A DNA stretch of 64,000 nucleotides from Tateyamaria sp. Alg231-49. Its GTDB lineage: Bacteria > Pseudomonadota > Alphaproteobacteria > Rhodobacterales > Rhodobacteraceae. Positions within the stretch are counted from its first letter, which is position 1. The number at the start of each line of letters is the position of its first letter. Positions 45,508-54,062 of the stretch are shown here, piece by piece. Position numbers and translations under genes: made by a program. Location: positions 1 through 64,000 of the forward strand of contig NZ_FRFA01000006.1 of NCBI RefSeq assembly GCF_900143535.1. Direction: 5' to 3'. The notes below the pieces were generated by a model that made no database searches, had not been told where the DNA came from, and was given only the letters and a program-made list of their open reading frames with translations.

Positions 45508-46905
45508 TTATGCCGCCGGGCGCAGCAGGGTGACCCGATGCCGTCCTTCAGCCTTGGCGCCGTAAAGCGCCTTGTCCGCCCGGTCCAGCAGCGATTCGGC
45601 TGTCATCGGCAGTGTATGCGTGGTTTTCAGATCCGGATCGCAAACCGTCAAACCAATCGAAATGGTTGCCGTGAAGCCCTGCATACCCAGGCCCGGCATT
45701 CCGAATGGCGTGTCGCGGATCATGCGGCACAGACGCTGGGCGGCCTTGCGCGCATTGCTCAGACCCGCGCCCGGCATCACGATCAGGAACTCTTCGCCCC
45801 CGATCCGGGCCACAAGGTCAACGCTGCGCAGGTTTTCACGTAATCGCCGTGCCGTTTCGATCAGGACAGCGTCGCCTGCCGCATGCCCATAGGTATCGTT
45901 GATCTGTTTGAAGTGGTCCATGTCGGCAACCATCACTGCGAACGGTCTTTTGGACTCCGCGGACCGGTCGGCCATCCGCGACAGATGGGGCATGGCGTAG
46001 CGGCGATTGTGCAGACCGGTCAGCGGGTCGATCACAGCCGCTTCGACCCCCGAACGGACCGTGTCGCGCAGCGCATCTGACATCCGCTTGCGGGTCATCA
46101 ATGTCTCTAACCGCGAGGAGAGTTCGGAAGGGGCCCTGTCGAAGGCCATCAGGTCGTTTGCCCCCATGTCGAGCATTTGAGCGCCAAGGCGAGGATCGGT
46201 GTCCATCTGGAGGATGACGATAGCACTGTGGCGCGTCACTGCGTGGCTGCGCAGCGTTGCCAGCAGGCTCAGCATGTCCGCCATATTGTCGCGGTCCACG
46301 GGCAATACAAATGCATCCGGCACTCCGTCCGCGTCGCTGTAAATGCCTTGGCATGGGGCACGAGCCGTGATGCGTGCTGACATCAAAGGGGCAATGGCGT
46401 CGCGCAAATCGGTGATGTCGACGGTGGGTTCTGCAAGGATACAGACGTGCTGGCGTGGGCCAAACTCTGCGCTTGGTTCAGCAAATCCCAGCGCGCGCGA
46501 CGTGCCGTCCCTGAGGGTCCATTCGCTGGCCGACGCATAGGCGCGCAGTACGCTGCGTGCGCGCGCCAACAGCAGGGCATCATCAACCGGGCGCTCCAGA
46601 ACATCTTCGACCCCCGCCCCAAACAGTCGCTGTCGGTCTAGCGGAGCCCCTGGCGCTGCCATAACGATCACTGGGATTTTGCCGAGCAGGCCCGCCTTGC
46701 GCAGCCGCGCAAGAAGGCGCAATGGATTTCCGTCTGGCAACATATCAGCACACAGGATCATGTCAGGCACCGATGCGGTAACCGCAGCCATGGCTGCCTG
46801 AATACTGTCGGCTTGCATCATTTCGTAATGACTCGCCTCTAACTTGACGCGCAACATGATGCGGTTGGTTGCAATGGCATCGATGACCAGGATCTTACCG
46901 TGCAT
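45508..46905 (-). CDS. pleD: PleD-type diguanylate cyclase response regulator
   Basis: A 465-residue protein with two receiver domains (about residues 1-120 and 150-275) and a GGDEF output domain (about 300-460). The phospho-acceptor is the Asp of ILCADMLPDG in the first receiver. The catalytic motif is ARIGGEEFLIV. An RXXD inhibitory site (RSVD) lies five residues before it, so product inhibition is expected. The start at 46905 gives MHGKILVIDAIATNR, matching PleD proteins. In Caulobacter PleD controls the motile-to-sessile transition. It is divergent from the DUF3572 gene, a common pairing in alphaproteobacteria. Confidence 0.92.
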   Translation of the reverse strand: MHGKILVIDAIATNRIMLRVKLEASHYEMMQADSIQAAMAAVTASVPDMILCADMLPDGNPLRLLARLRKAGLLGKIPVIVMAAPGAPLDRQRLFGAGVEDVLERPVDDALLLARARSVLRAYASASEWTLRDGTSRALGFAEPSAEFGPRQHVCILAEPTVDITDLRDAIAPLMSARITARAPCQGIYSDADGVPDAFVLPVDRDNMADMLSLLATLRSHAVTRHSAIVILQMDTDPRLGAQMLDMGANDLMAFDRAPSELSSRLETLMTRKRMSDALRDTVRSGVEAAVIDPLTGLHNRRYAMPHLSRMADRSAESKRPFAVMVADMDHFKQINDTYGHAAGDAVLIETARRLRENLRSVDLVARIGGEEFLIVMPGAGLSNARKAAQRLCRMIRDTPFGMPGLGMQGFTATISIGLTVCDPDLKTTHTLPMTAESLLDRADKALYGAKAEGRHRVTLLRPAA

Positions 46906-47006
46906 GAGGCGTGTCCATTTCATTACAGGTTCTGTGCATTCGTTATTTGTTCGTTTAGGTTAACAAAGGGTTTCGAAAGCCGAGAGAAGGTTCATTCGTC
47001 GTGGGA

Positions 47007-47285
47007 ATGTCGCAAGAATCCGCCGAAGTTGTGGGGCTGAAAGCTCTGACCTGGATGGCAGGCAACGAAGAGTTGTTGCCTGTTTTTCTTGGCGCGACAG
47101 GTGCAAGCGAGGCAGATGTGCGCGCAGGGGTCACCGATCCTGGCTTTTTGGGTGCGCTTTTGGATTTTGTTATGATGGACGACAATTGGGTCCGAGAGTT
47201 CTGTGATTCCGCCGGTCTGGCCTATGACCAACCGATGCATGCGCGCATGATGCTGCCCGGAGGGGATCAGGTGCATTGGACGTGA
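47007..47285 (+). CDS. DUF3572 family protein
   Basis: A small cytosolic helical protein of 92 residues, beginning MSQESAEVVGLKALTWMAGN. The pattern ALTWMAGNEELLPVFLGATG followed by LGALLDFVMMDD matches the DUF3572 family, found next to pleD in many alphaproteobacteria; function unknown. A GTG two codons earlier is an alternative start. Its stop overlaps the HAD gene start (GTGA), suggesting coupling. Confidence 0.88.
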   Translation: MSQESAEVVGLKALTWMAGNEELLPVFLGATGASEADVRAGVTDPGFLGALLDFVMMDDNWVREFCDSAGLAYDQPMHARMMLPGGDQVHWT

Positions 47286-48007
47286 GTGATTCCCCGCTCC
47301 CAGTAAACGGCATCATCTTTGACAAGGATGGCACCCTGTTTGATTTTGCCACCACGTGGGAGGCATGGGCGGCAGCCTTTCTGCTGCGCGTTTGCGAAGG
47401 CGATGCGGTCCGTGCCAGCACCTTGGGCGTTGCCATCGGTTTTGATCTGGACAGTCGCAGCTTTGCACAAGACTCCATTGTGATCGCAGGCACCGCTGGC
47501 GAAGTTGCTGCGGCCCTGTCGCCACAATTGCCGGACCTGACCACAGTTCAATTGCTCACCATGCTGAACGCCGAAGCTGGAGCAGCACCCCAGGCCGAAG
47601 CTGTCCCGCTGGCGCCATTTCTGAACGATTTGCAGGCGCGTGGATTGGCCCTGGGTGTGGCCACAAATGACGCCGAAGCGCCTGCGCGGTCCCATCTTGA
47701 TGCGGCTGGTGTCACCGGTCTTTTCGACTTTGTTGCTGGGTTTGACAGCGGCCATGGCGGTAAGCCGGCACCGGGTCAGCTGTTGGCCTTTTGTGCAGTC
47801 ACTGGCCTGTCACCAGAAGGCGTTATCATGGTTGGCGACAGCCTGCATGATCTGCACGCTGGTCGTGCAGCGGGTATGCGCTGTGTTGCGGTGCTGACAG
47901 GGATGGCCAGCGCCGAGGACTTGTCGCCGCATGCCGAAGTCGTTTTGCCGAATATTGGCTATATCCCTGACTGGCTCGATCAATTGCATGCGGCCCCACC
48001 GCGATAG
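47282..48007 (+). CDS. HAD-family phosphatase (phosphoglycolate phosphatase-like)
   Basis: About 241 residues. Motif I is FDKDGTLFD with the nucleophilic Asp, motif II Thr/Ser is in VATNDAEAPA, and motifs III/IV are visible as GGKPAPGQ and VGDSLHDLHAG. An alpha-helical cap lies between motifs I and II. The substrate is a small phosphoester such as phosphoglycolate or a sugar phosphate, unspecified. The GTG at 47282 is chosen because it overlaps the stop of the DUF3572 gene; a TTG at 47276 is also possible. Confidence 0.87.
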   Translation: MSDSPLPVNGIIFDKDGTLFDFATTWEAWAAAFLLRVCEGDAVRASTLGVAIGFDLDSRSFAQDSIVIAGTAGEVAAALSPQLPDLTTVQLLTMLNAEAGAAPQAEAVPLAPFLNDLQARGLALGVATNDAEAPARSHLDAAGVTGLFDFVAGFDSGHGGKPAPGQLLAFCAVTGLSPEGVIMVGDSLHDLHAGRAAGMRCVAVLTGMASAEDLSPHAEVVLPNIGYIPDWLDQLHAAPPR

Positions 48008-48110
48008 ACACCCCTGCCTTTAAAAACGACACGTACCGTCGCAAACGGCAATGTCGCCGCGTGTTCCGTGATGTGTCTTAGGGGGCGAACTGCATCGAAG
48101 GGGACGTTTC

Positions 48111-49667
48111 ATGACCGACACCAAACGTAAGACTCGTGGCGGCGGACGGGCAGGGGCGGCGGCCCGGCGTGGTGGCGCAGTGATCGAGCAGATGCCATGG
48201 AATCCTCCGGTCATGATTGACCCACCGGTGGAACCACTGCGTCCTGAGGGCGTTGAGGCGATCCATGACGGTGCGATGCGCATCCTGGAAGAAATTGGCA
48301 TTCAATTTCTTAACGATGAAGCATTGGAGATCCTGCGCGAGGCGGGATGTAAGGTTGACGGCGATATCGTCCGCATGGACCGCGAATTTGTTATGGAGAT
48401 GGTGGGCAAGGCCCCATCTGAATTCACGCTGACCCCGCGCAATCTGGATCGCAAGATCACCATCGGTGGACGTCACCTCACCTTTGGAAACGTGTCCTCG
48501 CCGCCCAATTATTGGGATATGGAGTTGGGCACAAAGGTGCCTGGCACGCGCGAAATGTGTGCGAACCTGCTCAAGCTCACGCAGTATTTCAACTGTATCC
48601 ACTTTGCTGGTGGGTATCCGGTTGAGCCGGTCGACATACATGCCTCTATCCGACATCTGGACGTTGTTTATGACAAGCTGACGCTGACGGATAAGGTCAT
48701 GCACGCCTATTCCCTTGGCAAGGAGCGGGTCGAAGATGTGATGGAGATGGTGCGCATCGCCGGCGGCCTTTCGGATGAAGAATTTGAAGCGACGCCGCGG
48801 ATGTACACAAACATCAACTCGACCTCGCCGCTGAAACACGACCATCCCATGATTGATGGCTGCCTGCGTTTGGTGCGTCGGGGACAGGCGGTCGTGGTAA
48901 CGCCTTTTACGCTGGCGGGCGCTATGGCGCCGGTGACCATGGCAGGGGCCGTGGCGCAGTCCATTGCCGAGGCATTGTGTGCGATCGCGTTGTTCCAATA
49001 CGTCCGGCCCGGCACGCCCTGCGCCATCGGGACGTTCACGTCCAATGTCGACATGAAGTCCGGCGCTCCGGCCTTTGGCACCCCTGAATACATGCGCGCC
49101 ACGCAGATGACAGGGCAGTTGGCACGGTTTTACGGGTTGCCCATGCGTTCATCGGGTGTCTGTGCTGCGAATGTGCCGGACGGGCAGGCCATGTGGGAGA
49201 CGTCCAACAGCCTTTGGGCGGCGGTGCAGTCGGGCACCAATATGGTTTATCACGCCGCAGGCTGGCTGGAAGGCGGGCTGATCGCAAGTCCGGAGAAATT
49301 TATCATGGATTGCGAAGTTTTGCAGCAAATTCAACGCTATCTCGATCCCTCTCTGACAGCGACCGGCCCTGACGAGATTGCGCTTGAAGCGGTCAAGTCC
49401 GTCGGCAATGACGGGCACTTCTTTGGCATCCAACACACCCAGGATCGGTATGCGACGGCCTTTTACCAACCCTTCCTGAGCGACTGGAAGAATTATGAAG
49501 GCTGGGAAGCAGCCGGTGGGGTGTGGACCCAAGAGCGGGCGCACACGATGTTCAAAAATATCATCGCCAACTTTGAAGCGCCGACAATGGACGTGGCGAT
49601 CCGCGAGGAATTGGCTGATTTCGTGGCGCGGCGCAAATCCGAAGGCGGAGCACCAACAGACTTTTAG
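48111..49667 (+). CDS. MttB-family (trimethylamine-type) corrinoid methyltransferase, non-pyrrolysine
   Basis: A 518-residue TIM-barrel protein of the MttB superfamily. The N-terminal part is basic and Gly/Arg-rich (TRGGGRAGAAARRGG), followed by the barrel with HDGAMRILEEIGIQFL, NTNSTSPLKHD-like and GTFTSNVDMKSGAPAFGTPE segments. There is no in-frame amber codon, so it lacks pyrrolysine and belongs to the glycine-betaine/proline-betaine type group (MtgB-like). These transfer a methyl group from a quaternary amine to a corrinoid protein. No corrinoid-protein or methyltransferase-2 gene is adjacent, so the substrate is unproven. Confidence 0.88.
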   Translation: MTDTKRKTRGGGRAGAAARRGGAVIEQMPWNPPVMIDPPVEPLRPEGVEAIHDGAMRILEEIGIQFLNDEALEILREAGCKVDGDIVRMDREFVMEMVGKAPSEFTLTPRNLDRKITIGGRHLTFGNVSSPPNYWDMELGTKVPGTREMCANLLKLTQYFNCIHFAGGYPVEPVDIHASIRHLDVVYDKLTLTDKVMHAYSLGKERVEDVMEMVRIAGGLSDEEFEATPRMYTNINSTSPLKHDHPMIDGCLRLVRRGQAVVVTPFTLAGAMAPVTMAGAVAQSIAEALCAIALFQYVRPGTPCAIGTFTSNVDMKSGAPAFGTPEYMRATQMTGQLARFYGLPMRSSGVCAANVPDGQAMWETSNSLWAAVQSGTNMVYHAAGWLEGGLIASPEKFIMDCEVLQQIQRYLDPSLTATGPDEIALEAVKSVGNDGHFFGIQHTQDRYATAFYQPFLSDWKNYEGWEAAGGVWTQERAHTMFKNIIANFEAPTMDVAIREELADFVARRKSEGGAPTDF

Positions 49668-49771
49668 AAGCCCTGCTGCCCGAAAGGGAAACTAGCTAAA
49701 ACTCGATTTGTTAGAGGATTGTTTAGTCCTGTTAACCAAAATCGCTGACGCGGATTTGGGATTAAGTCGTT

Positions 49772-50359
49772 ATGCATGGGTTAATAAATAGGGCAATTCA
49801 GTGCTTTGTCGAAGACAGCTATGGCTCTGAAACATGGGTAGAGGCTGCGGTAAACGCGGGTCTCGGATTTGTCGAGTTCGAATCTATGCTGGCCTATGAT
49901 GACGACGTTACACCGAAACTGCTGGATGCTGTCAGCCATGTCCTGAACCGTGAACGCAACGAGGTCATGGAAGATATTGGGACGTATCTTGTGTCGCATC
50001 CCAATGTTGAGGCATTGAGGCGGCTGTTGCGATTTTGCGGTCTAGATTTCGTGGAATTCCTGCATTCGCTGGATGATCTGCCAGACCGTGCGCGGTTGGC
50101 TGTCTCAGATTTGAATCTTCCGGGGCTGGAGTTGCGGGACCTTGCCCCGGGGCAGTTCAGACTAGCGTGTGACAAATCGATCGAGGGGTATGGGCACGTC
50201 GTTATGGGTGTTTTGCGCGCAATGGCGGACGATTATGGCGTCTTGGCCGTTTTGGAACATGCCGGATCAAACAACGGGACCGAAACGATTTCAATCACAT
50301 TGATTGAAACCGAATTTGCCGAGGGGCGTTCATTTGAATTGGGCGGGCGTGCGATATGA
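49772..50359 (+). CDS. Degenerate H-NOX (haem NO-binding) domain protein
   Basis: A 195-residue protein with the H-NOX fold: MHGLINRAIQCFVEDSYG at the N-terminus, then VEALRRLLRFCGLDFVEFLH and GHVVMGVLRAMADDYG. In bona fide H-NOX proteins a proximal His (in a pattern like DVIHLEV) ligates haem and YXSXR binds its propionates. By my alignment the His position is Asp105 in DDLPDRARLAV, and YXSXR is DKSIE (134-138). Haem binding is therefore doubtful, unless His98 substitutes. It overlaps a GGDEF gene by 4 bp, as normal H-NOX genes often pair with diguanylate cyclases. Confidence 0.82.
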   Translation: MHGLINRAIQCFVEDSYGSETWVEAAVNAGLGFVEFESMLAYDDDVTPKLLDAVSHVLNRERNEVMEDIGTYLVSHPNVEALRRLLRFCGLDFVEFLHSLDDLPDRARLAVSDLNLPGLELRDLAPGQFRLACDKSIEGYGHVVMGVLRAMADDYGVLAVLEHAGSNNGTETISITLIETEFAEGRSFELGGRAI

Positions 50360-51393
50360 TGGCGCCTGACCAACTCACGCGCATACTGGATGTTCTTTGC
50401 CCCATGCATTTGGTGATTTCGGACACGGGCATGATTACCCATGCGGGTCCGACTGTGCAGAAACTGCGCCCCGAGACAACGCTGGTCGGAGAGCAGTTCC
50501 TCGATGTTTTTGATCTCAAGCGTCCACGTTCCATAGAGAAAATCAGCGACTTGCGTGCCAATGCCGGGACGAAGATGCACCTTCAATTGCGTGCGGCACC
50601 CCAGACCGAGATTAAAGGCGTGTTGATGCCTGCACCGCTGTCCGGGCACAGCATCGTGAACCTGTCTTTTGGAATTTCTATCGTGGACGCGGTGGCCGAC
50701 TTTGCCCTGACCAGCGCGGATTTTGCCGCCACTGATCTGGCCATTGAGATGCTGTATCTTGTCGAGGCAAAGTCCGCCGCGATGGATGCTTCCCGTAAGC
50801 TGAACCTGCGTTTGCAGGGTGCTATGATTTCCGCAGAAGAACAGGCATTCACCGATACACTCACCGGCCTCAAAAATCGCCGTGCGATGGATCATGTTCT
50901 GGCACGCCATGTTGACTGGGGCACACGCTTTGGTCTGATGCAAGTCGACCTTGATTGGTTCAAGGCCGTCAACGACACGCTTGGGCACGCCGCAGGCGAC
51001 TTTGTCCTGCAGAATGTGGCCCGCATCATGGTGGAGGAGACACGCGGTTGCGATACGGTCGCACGCACTGGCGGTGATGAGTTTGTGATTATTCTGCCCT
51101 ATGCAAGTTCACAGGACGTGTTGGAGAATATTGGCCAACGCATCATTGAACAGTTGTGTCGCCCTATGATGTATCAAGGCGAGATGTGCCGGATTTCTGG
51201 CTGCATCGGAATGGCGATTTACGATCCCGAGTCCTCGAAAACTGTGGCGGAGATTATGGATGATGCTGACGTCGCGCTTTACGCCTCCAAAGATAGAGGG
51301 CGGGGGCGTCAAACGTTTTATGAGCCTTCCTTGCGGAAAAAGGTCGCCAATTCAAATGATCCCGCGGCGCCCGACGGCGTCGCACAAAGATAG
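50356..51393 (+). CDS. Diguanylate cyclase with HNOBA-like N-terminal domain
   Basis: A 345-residue protein. Residues 1 to about 150 form a PAS-like HNOBA domain (LVISDTGMITHAGPTVQKL, FLDVFDLKRPRS), ending in a helical linker. Residues of about 170-335 are a GGDEF domain with the intact motif RTGGDEFVIILPY and an RXXD inhibitory site (RGCD) just before it. It should make c-di-GMP from GTP. It overlaps the degenerate H-NOX gene by 4 bp, so the H-NOX protein is probably its direct partner and regulator. Confidence 0.9.
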   Translation: MMAPDQLTRILDVLCPMHLVISDTGMITHAGPTVQKLRPETTLVGEQFLDVFDLKRPRSIEKISDLRANAGTKMHLQLRAAPQTEIKGVLMPAPLSGHSIVNLSFGISIVDAVADFALTSADFAATDLAIEMLYLVEAKSAAMDASRKLNLRLQGAMISAEEQAFTDTLTGLKNRRAMDHVLARHVDWGTRFGLMQVDLDWFKAVNDTLGHAAGDFVLQNVARIMVEETRGCDTVARTGGDEFVIILPYASSQDVLENIGQRIIEQLCRPMMYQGEMCRISGCIGMAIYDPESSKTVAEIMDDADVALYASKDRGRGRQTFYEPSLRKKVANSNDPAAPDGVAQR

Positions 51394-51421
51394 TTTGTCC
51401 CTGTTCAAAGTGACAGTTGGC

Positions 51422-51826
51422 ATGGCTCTTGTGCTGCTGGTCGGCACGCTCAACCAGTTTATGATGGTTGAACTTTCTGTCGCTGTGATGCTGGCCCTGC
51501 CGTTACTGTTTGCACCCTTGAGCAGCTTGATCGGGTTCAGGTCGGACACCCATGTCTCTGCCCTCGGGCCGCGCCGCGTCCCCTTCATCTGGAGGGGCAT
51601 GGAATGCCGAAAACCGCACAGACGTCCTATGTGGCCAATGTGGCGACAGCTTCAGCCCGATACGATCGATCGTCAGGCATTGCAGCACCCGGTGCCGGGT
51701 CGCTGCGCATCGAAAGGAGCTGACATGACTGATGAAATGATCGACACGCTTTGGGCGCGGGTGAACTCTGCTGACCGAAACAAAGTGGTAGCATATGCGG
51801 ATGCATTGCCGTCAAAGCCAGTTTGA
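51422..51826 (+). CDS. Possible small membrane protein (uncertain extent)
   Basis: An open frame of about 134 codons beginning MALVLLVGTLNQFMM with a hydrophobic hairpin (VELSVAVMLALPLLFAPLSS). It is followed by a composition unlike a folded domain (GMECRKPHRRPMWPMWRQ), and the frame stays open into the micro-ORF that starts at 51725. Only the hydrophobic part looks protein-like. No good ribosome binding site precedes the ATG. The true gene may be shorter, or the 5' part may be a decayed gene. Confidence 0.3.
   Translation: MALVLLVGTLNQFMMVELSVAVMLALPLLFAPLSSLIGFRSDTHVSALGPRRVPFIWRGMECRKPHRRPMWPMWRQLQPDTIDRQALQHPVPGRCASKGADMTDEMIDTLWARVNSADRNKVVAYADALPSKPV
51679..51706. repeat. Palindromic repeat, copy 1
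   Basis: A 28-bp element with a GCACCCGGTGC core and flanking GCAGC/GCTGC arms. It lies 18 bp upstream of the first micro-ORF ATG. A second near-identical copy (29 bp, with three substitutions and one inserted base) is at 51928-51956. Confidence 0.7.
51725..51826 (+). CDS. Micro-ORF 1 with DRN[KR]V motif
   Basis: A 33-codon frame with a textbook ribosome binding site (AAAGGAG, 5 nt spacing) beginning MTDEMIDTLWARVNSADRNK. The segment ADRNKVVAYADALP is clearly similar to EDRNRVLGYIDGL in the next micro-ORF. Both recall the short 'EEDRERVLDYI' helices at the ends of some small DNA-binding or antitoxin proteins. Palindromic repeats flank the pair. Confidence 0.45.
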   Translation: MTDEMIDTLWARVNSADRNKVVAYADALPSKPV

Positions 51827-51831
51827 CAGAA

Positions 51832-51894
51832 ATGAACGACGAAGACCGAAACCGTGTCTTGGGTTACATCGACGGGTTGAAAACGTCAGATTAG
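51832..51894 (+). CDS. Micro-ORF 2 with DRN[KR]V motif
   Basis: A 20-codon frame, MNDEDRNRVLGYIDGLKTSD, starting 6 bp after the stop of micro-ORF 1 in another frame. It repeats the DRN[KR]V[VL]XYXD[AG]L motif. It could be a separate peptide, or the second half of a two-repeat protein broken by a frameshift: in its own frame the coding similarity extends upstream as SLTE. Confidence 0.35.
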   Translation: MNDEDRNRVLGYIDGLKTSD

Positions 51895-51927
51895 CAGATA
51901 AGCCGTGCATCACGTGATCCGCCAAGT

Positions 51928-51956
51928 ATTGCGGCACCCCGGTGCCGAGTCGCTGC
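51928..51956. repeat. Palindromic repeat, copy 2
   Basis: A 29-bp element with a GGCACC-CC-GGTGCC palindrome, nearly identical to copy 1 at 51679-51706. The two copies bracket the twin micro-ORFs. Confidence 0.7.
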
Positions 51957-52054
51957 ACTGACCTGATCCGCCGAATTCAATTGTACAAAGGAACGCACGA
52001 CGATCCGTGTTGGATCGGTTTGTTCAATTTTTACAGTGTGTTGAAAGATGCAGA

Positions 52055-52129
52055 TGGCATCCCGTAGGGGAATCGAACCCCTCTTTCCAGGTTGAAAACC
52101 TGGCGTCCTAACCGATAGACGAACGGGAC
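52055..52129 (-). tRNA. tRNA-Glu (anticodon UUC)
   Basis: On the minus strand the acceptor GTCCCGT pairs with ACGGGAT (terminal G-U pair), followed by G73 and an encoded CCA. The anticodon loop is TTTTCAA with anticodon TTC (plus-strand 52094-52096), and the T arm is GGGG-TTCGATT-CCCC. Confidence 0.96.
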
Positions 52130-52217
52130 ACAAACTGTGTTCGGGTCTTTAGGCAATCGGGGTATCGGGCGCAAGCGGAAAAATCGCATATGTTCCAGAT
52201 TGTCGGCCTCTCGTGGC

Positions 52218-53972
52218 TCAGGCGGGTGCCGCATCCTCAAGCCGCAGCTGAACGCTGGCCCGTCCCCGAAATGTATTGATTTCAAGGCGCCCTGCGAGGT
52301 GAAAGGATGCCCCGCCATGATCCATCAAGGCTGGACCAAGCGGACCATCAAAAGCACCAAAAGAGATTGCGTCAATGCGAGCGCCTCCGCGCGCGCCGAA
52401 AGAGAGTTTCAGGTGCGACTCGCCCACCCGCTTGGCGTAATAAATCTGCATGCCGGCAAAAGCATAGCGTGGCGCTGGCGCGCCAGCCCCGAAGGGTCCC
52501 GCAGAATCGATCTGTTCCAGCAATTGCACGGTTGCCGCATCGGGCATCAATGCGCCGCTCAGGCGTAGATCAGCAGGTCCAAGGGCGTCCGCCCCTTGCC
52601 GCGCCAGTAGCTCAGACAGACGCGCCATGGCCGCTTCGATCTTGTCTTCTGCGACGGTCAGGCCTGCAGCCATTTTGTGCCCGCCACCTTTGATCAATAG
52701 TCCTTCGGCCGCCAGCCGTTGGATTGGCGCGCCAAGATCAATGCCGGACACGGATCGTCCCGATCCTTTGCCAATGCCGTCTTCGACCCCGATCACGATT
52801 GAAGGGCGGTTGGTGGCCTCTTTCAACCGCGACGCCACAATGCCGACCACGCCTGGGTGCCATCCGGGGCCTGACGCCCATGCCAGAGCGCCATCCTGCC
52901 CGCGTTCCTCACTTTGGCTGAGCGCAGCGGCGCGCACCGACGCCTCGATATCGCGCCGTTCCGAGTTGAGTGTGTTGAGCCGTTCGGCAAGAGCTGCGGC
53001 TTCGTGCGGATCATCTGTGGACAGCAGGCGCGCGCCCAAATCGGCCTGACCGATCCGTCCACCCGCGTTGATGCGCGGGCCCAAAAGGTAGCCGAGATGA
53101 TAGGGCGTGGGCGCTGTATCCATGCCGGCAACATCCGCAAGCGCCACGAGGCCCTGACGGCTGCGCCGCGCCATCACAGTCAGCCCTTGGCGCACGAAGG
53201 CCCGATTGACGCCCACCAGCGGCGCGACGTCCGCGACAGTGGCCAGCGCCACAAGGTCGAGCAGAGCCATCAGGTCCGGACCTTTTTTGCCCGCTTCGCG
53301 CATCTGGCGACCGGTTTCGACCAGCATCAGAAACACCACGGCTGCGGCGCACAGATGCGCCAGAGTGCCGTCTTCGTCCTGTCGGTTGGGATTTACGACG
53401 CTGTGGGCCGCGGGGAGCGTTTCAAGGCCGAGGTGGTGATCGAGAACCACGACATCCGCCCCTTTTGCCGCCTCTATGGGGCCGTGGGACAGCGTGCCAC
53501 AATCCACGCAGATGATCAGGTCATGATCCCGGGCGAGGGCGGCCATGGCGGCGTCATTGGGCCCATAGCCTTCATCAATTCTGTCCGGGACATAGAGCGT
53601 CGCGGTGTGCCCGAGCCCGCGCAGCCAAGTCAAAAGCAAGGCGGCTGAACTGCCACCATCCACATCGTAATCGGCGAAAATCGCGATCCGCTCACGCTTG
53701 CTTAGTGCCTGCAAAACGCGTGTGGCTGCTTGCTCCATATCCCGCAATGACCGCGGGTCGGGCATCAAGTCGCGCAAAGTGGGGGACAAGTAGGCTTGCG
53801 CGCCGGTTGCATCGACACCTGCGCGCGCGAGAATTTGGCACACGGGAGGGGGCAGGGCGGTCTGTTGTGCCAATGCCTCTGCCGTGCGGGCCAGATCGGC
53901 CGAAGGTCCGACCCACGTGCGCCCGCTCAACGATTGCTCGACACCCAGAAACGCCACGGCCTCCTCCTTCAT
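52218..53972 (-). CDS. recJ: Single-stranded-DNA-specific exonuclease RecJ
   Basis: A 584-residue DHH-superfamily 5'-3' exonuclease used in recombination and mismatch repair. The phosphoesterase motifs appear in order: FADYDVDGGSSAALL, CVDCG, the name-giving DHH in VVLDHHLGLE, and LATVADVAPL. The DHHA1 domain follows with KGSGRSVSGIDL and IKGGGHKMAAGLTV, and then a C-terminal OB-fold. It lies downstream of glpX and hom on the same strand, an order common in alphaproteobacteria. Confidence 0.95.
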   Translation of the reverse strand: MKEEAVAFLGVEQSLSGRTWVGPSADLARTAEALAQQTALPPPVCQILARAGVDATGAQAYLSPTLRDLMPDPRSLRDMEQAATRVLQALSKRERIAIFADYDVDGGSSAALLLTWLRGLGHTATLYVPDRIDEGYGPNDAAMAALARDHDLIICVDCGTLSHGPIEAAKGADVVVLDHHLGLETLPAAHSVVNPNRQDEDGTLAHLCAAAVVFLMLVETGRQMREAGKKGPDLMALLDLVALATVADVAPLVGVNRAFVRQGLTVMARRSRQGLVALADVAGMDTAPTPYHLGYLLGPRINAGGRIGQADLGARLLSTDDPHEAAALAERLNTLNSERRDIEASVRAAALSQSEERGQDGALAWASGPGWHPGVVGIVASRLKEATNRPSIVIGVEDGIGKGSGRSVSGIDLGAPIQRLAAEGLLIKGGGHKMAAGLTVAEDKIEAAMARLSELLARQGADALGPADLRLSGALMPDAATVQLLEQIDSAGPFGAGAPAPRYAFAGMQIYYAKRVGESHLKLSFGARGGARIDAISFGAFDGPLGPALMDHGGASFHLAGRLEINTFRGRASVQLRLEDAAPA

Positions 53973-54062
53973 CTCGCCTAAAAATCTCCCGCCGGAGGCA
54001 CGAAAACTAACCCACGCCTCAGATCAGGTGAAAGACGCCGGTCGCTTGGCGCCTGTGGCCGC

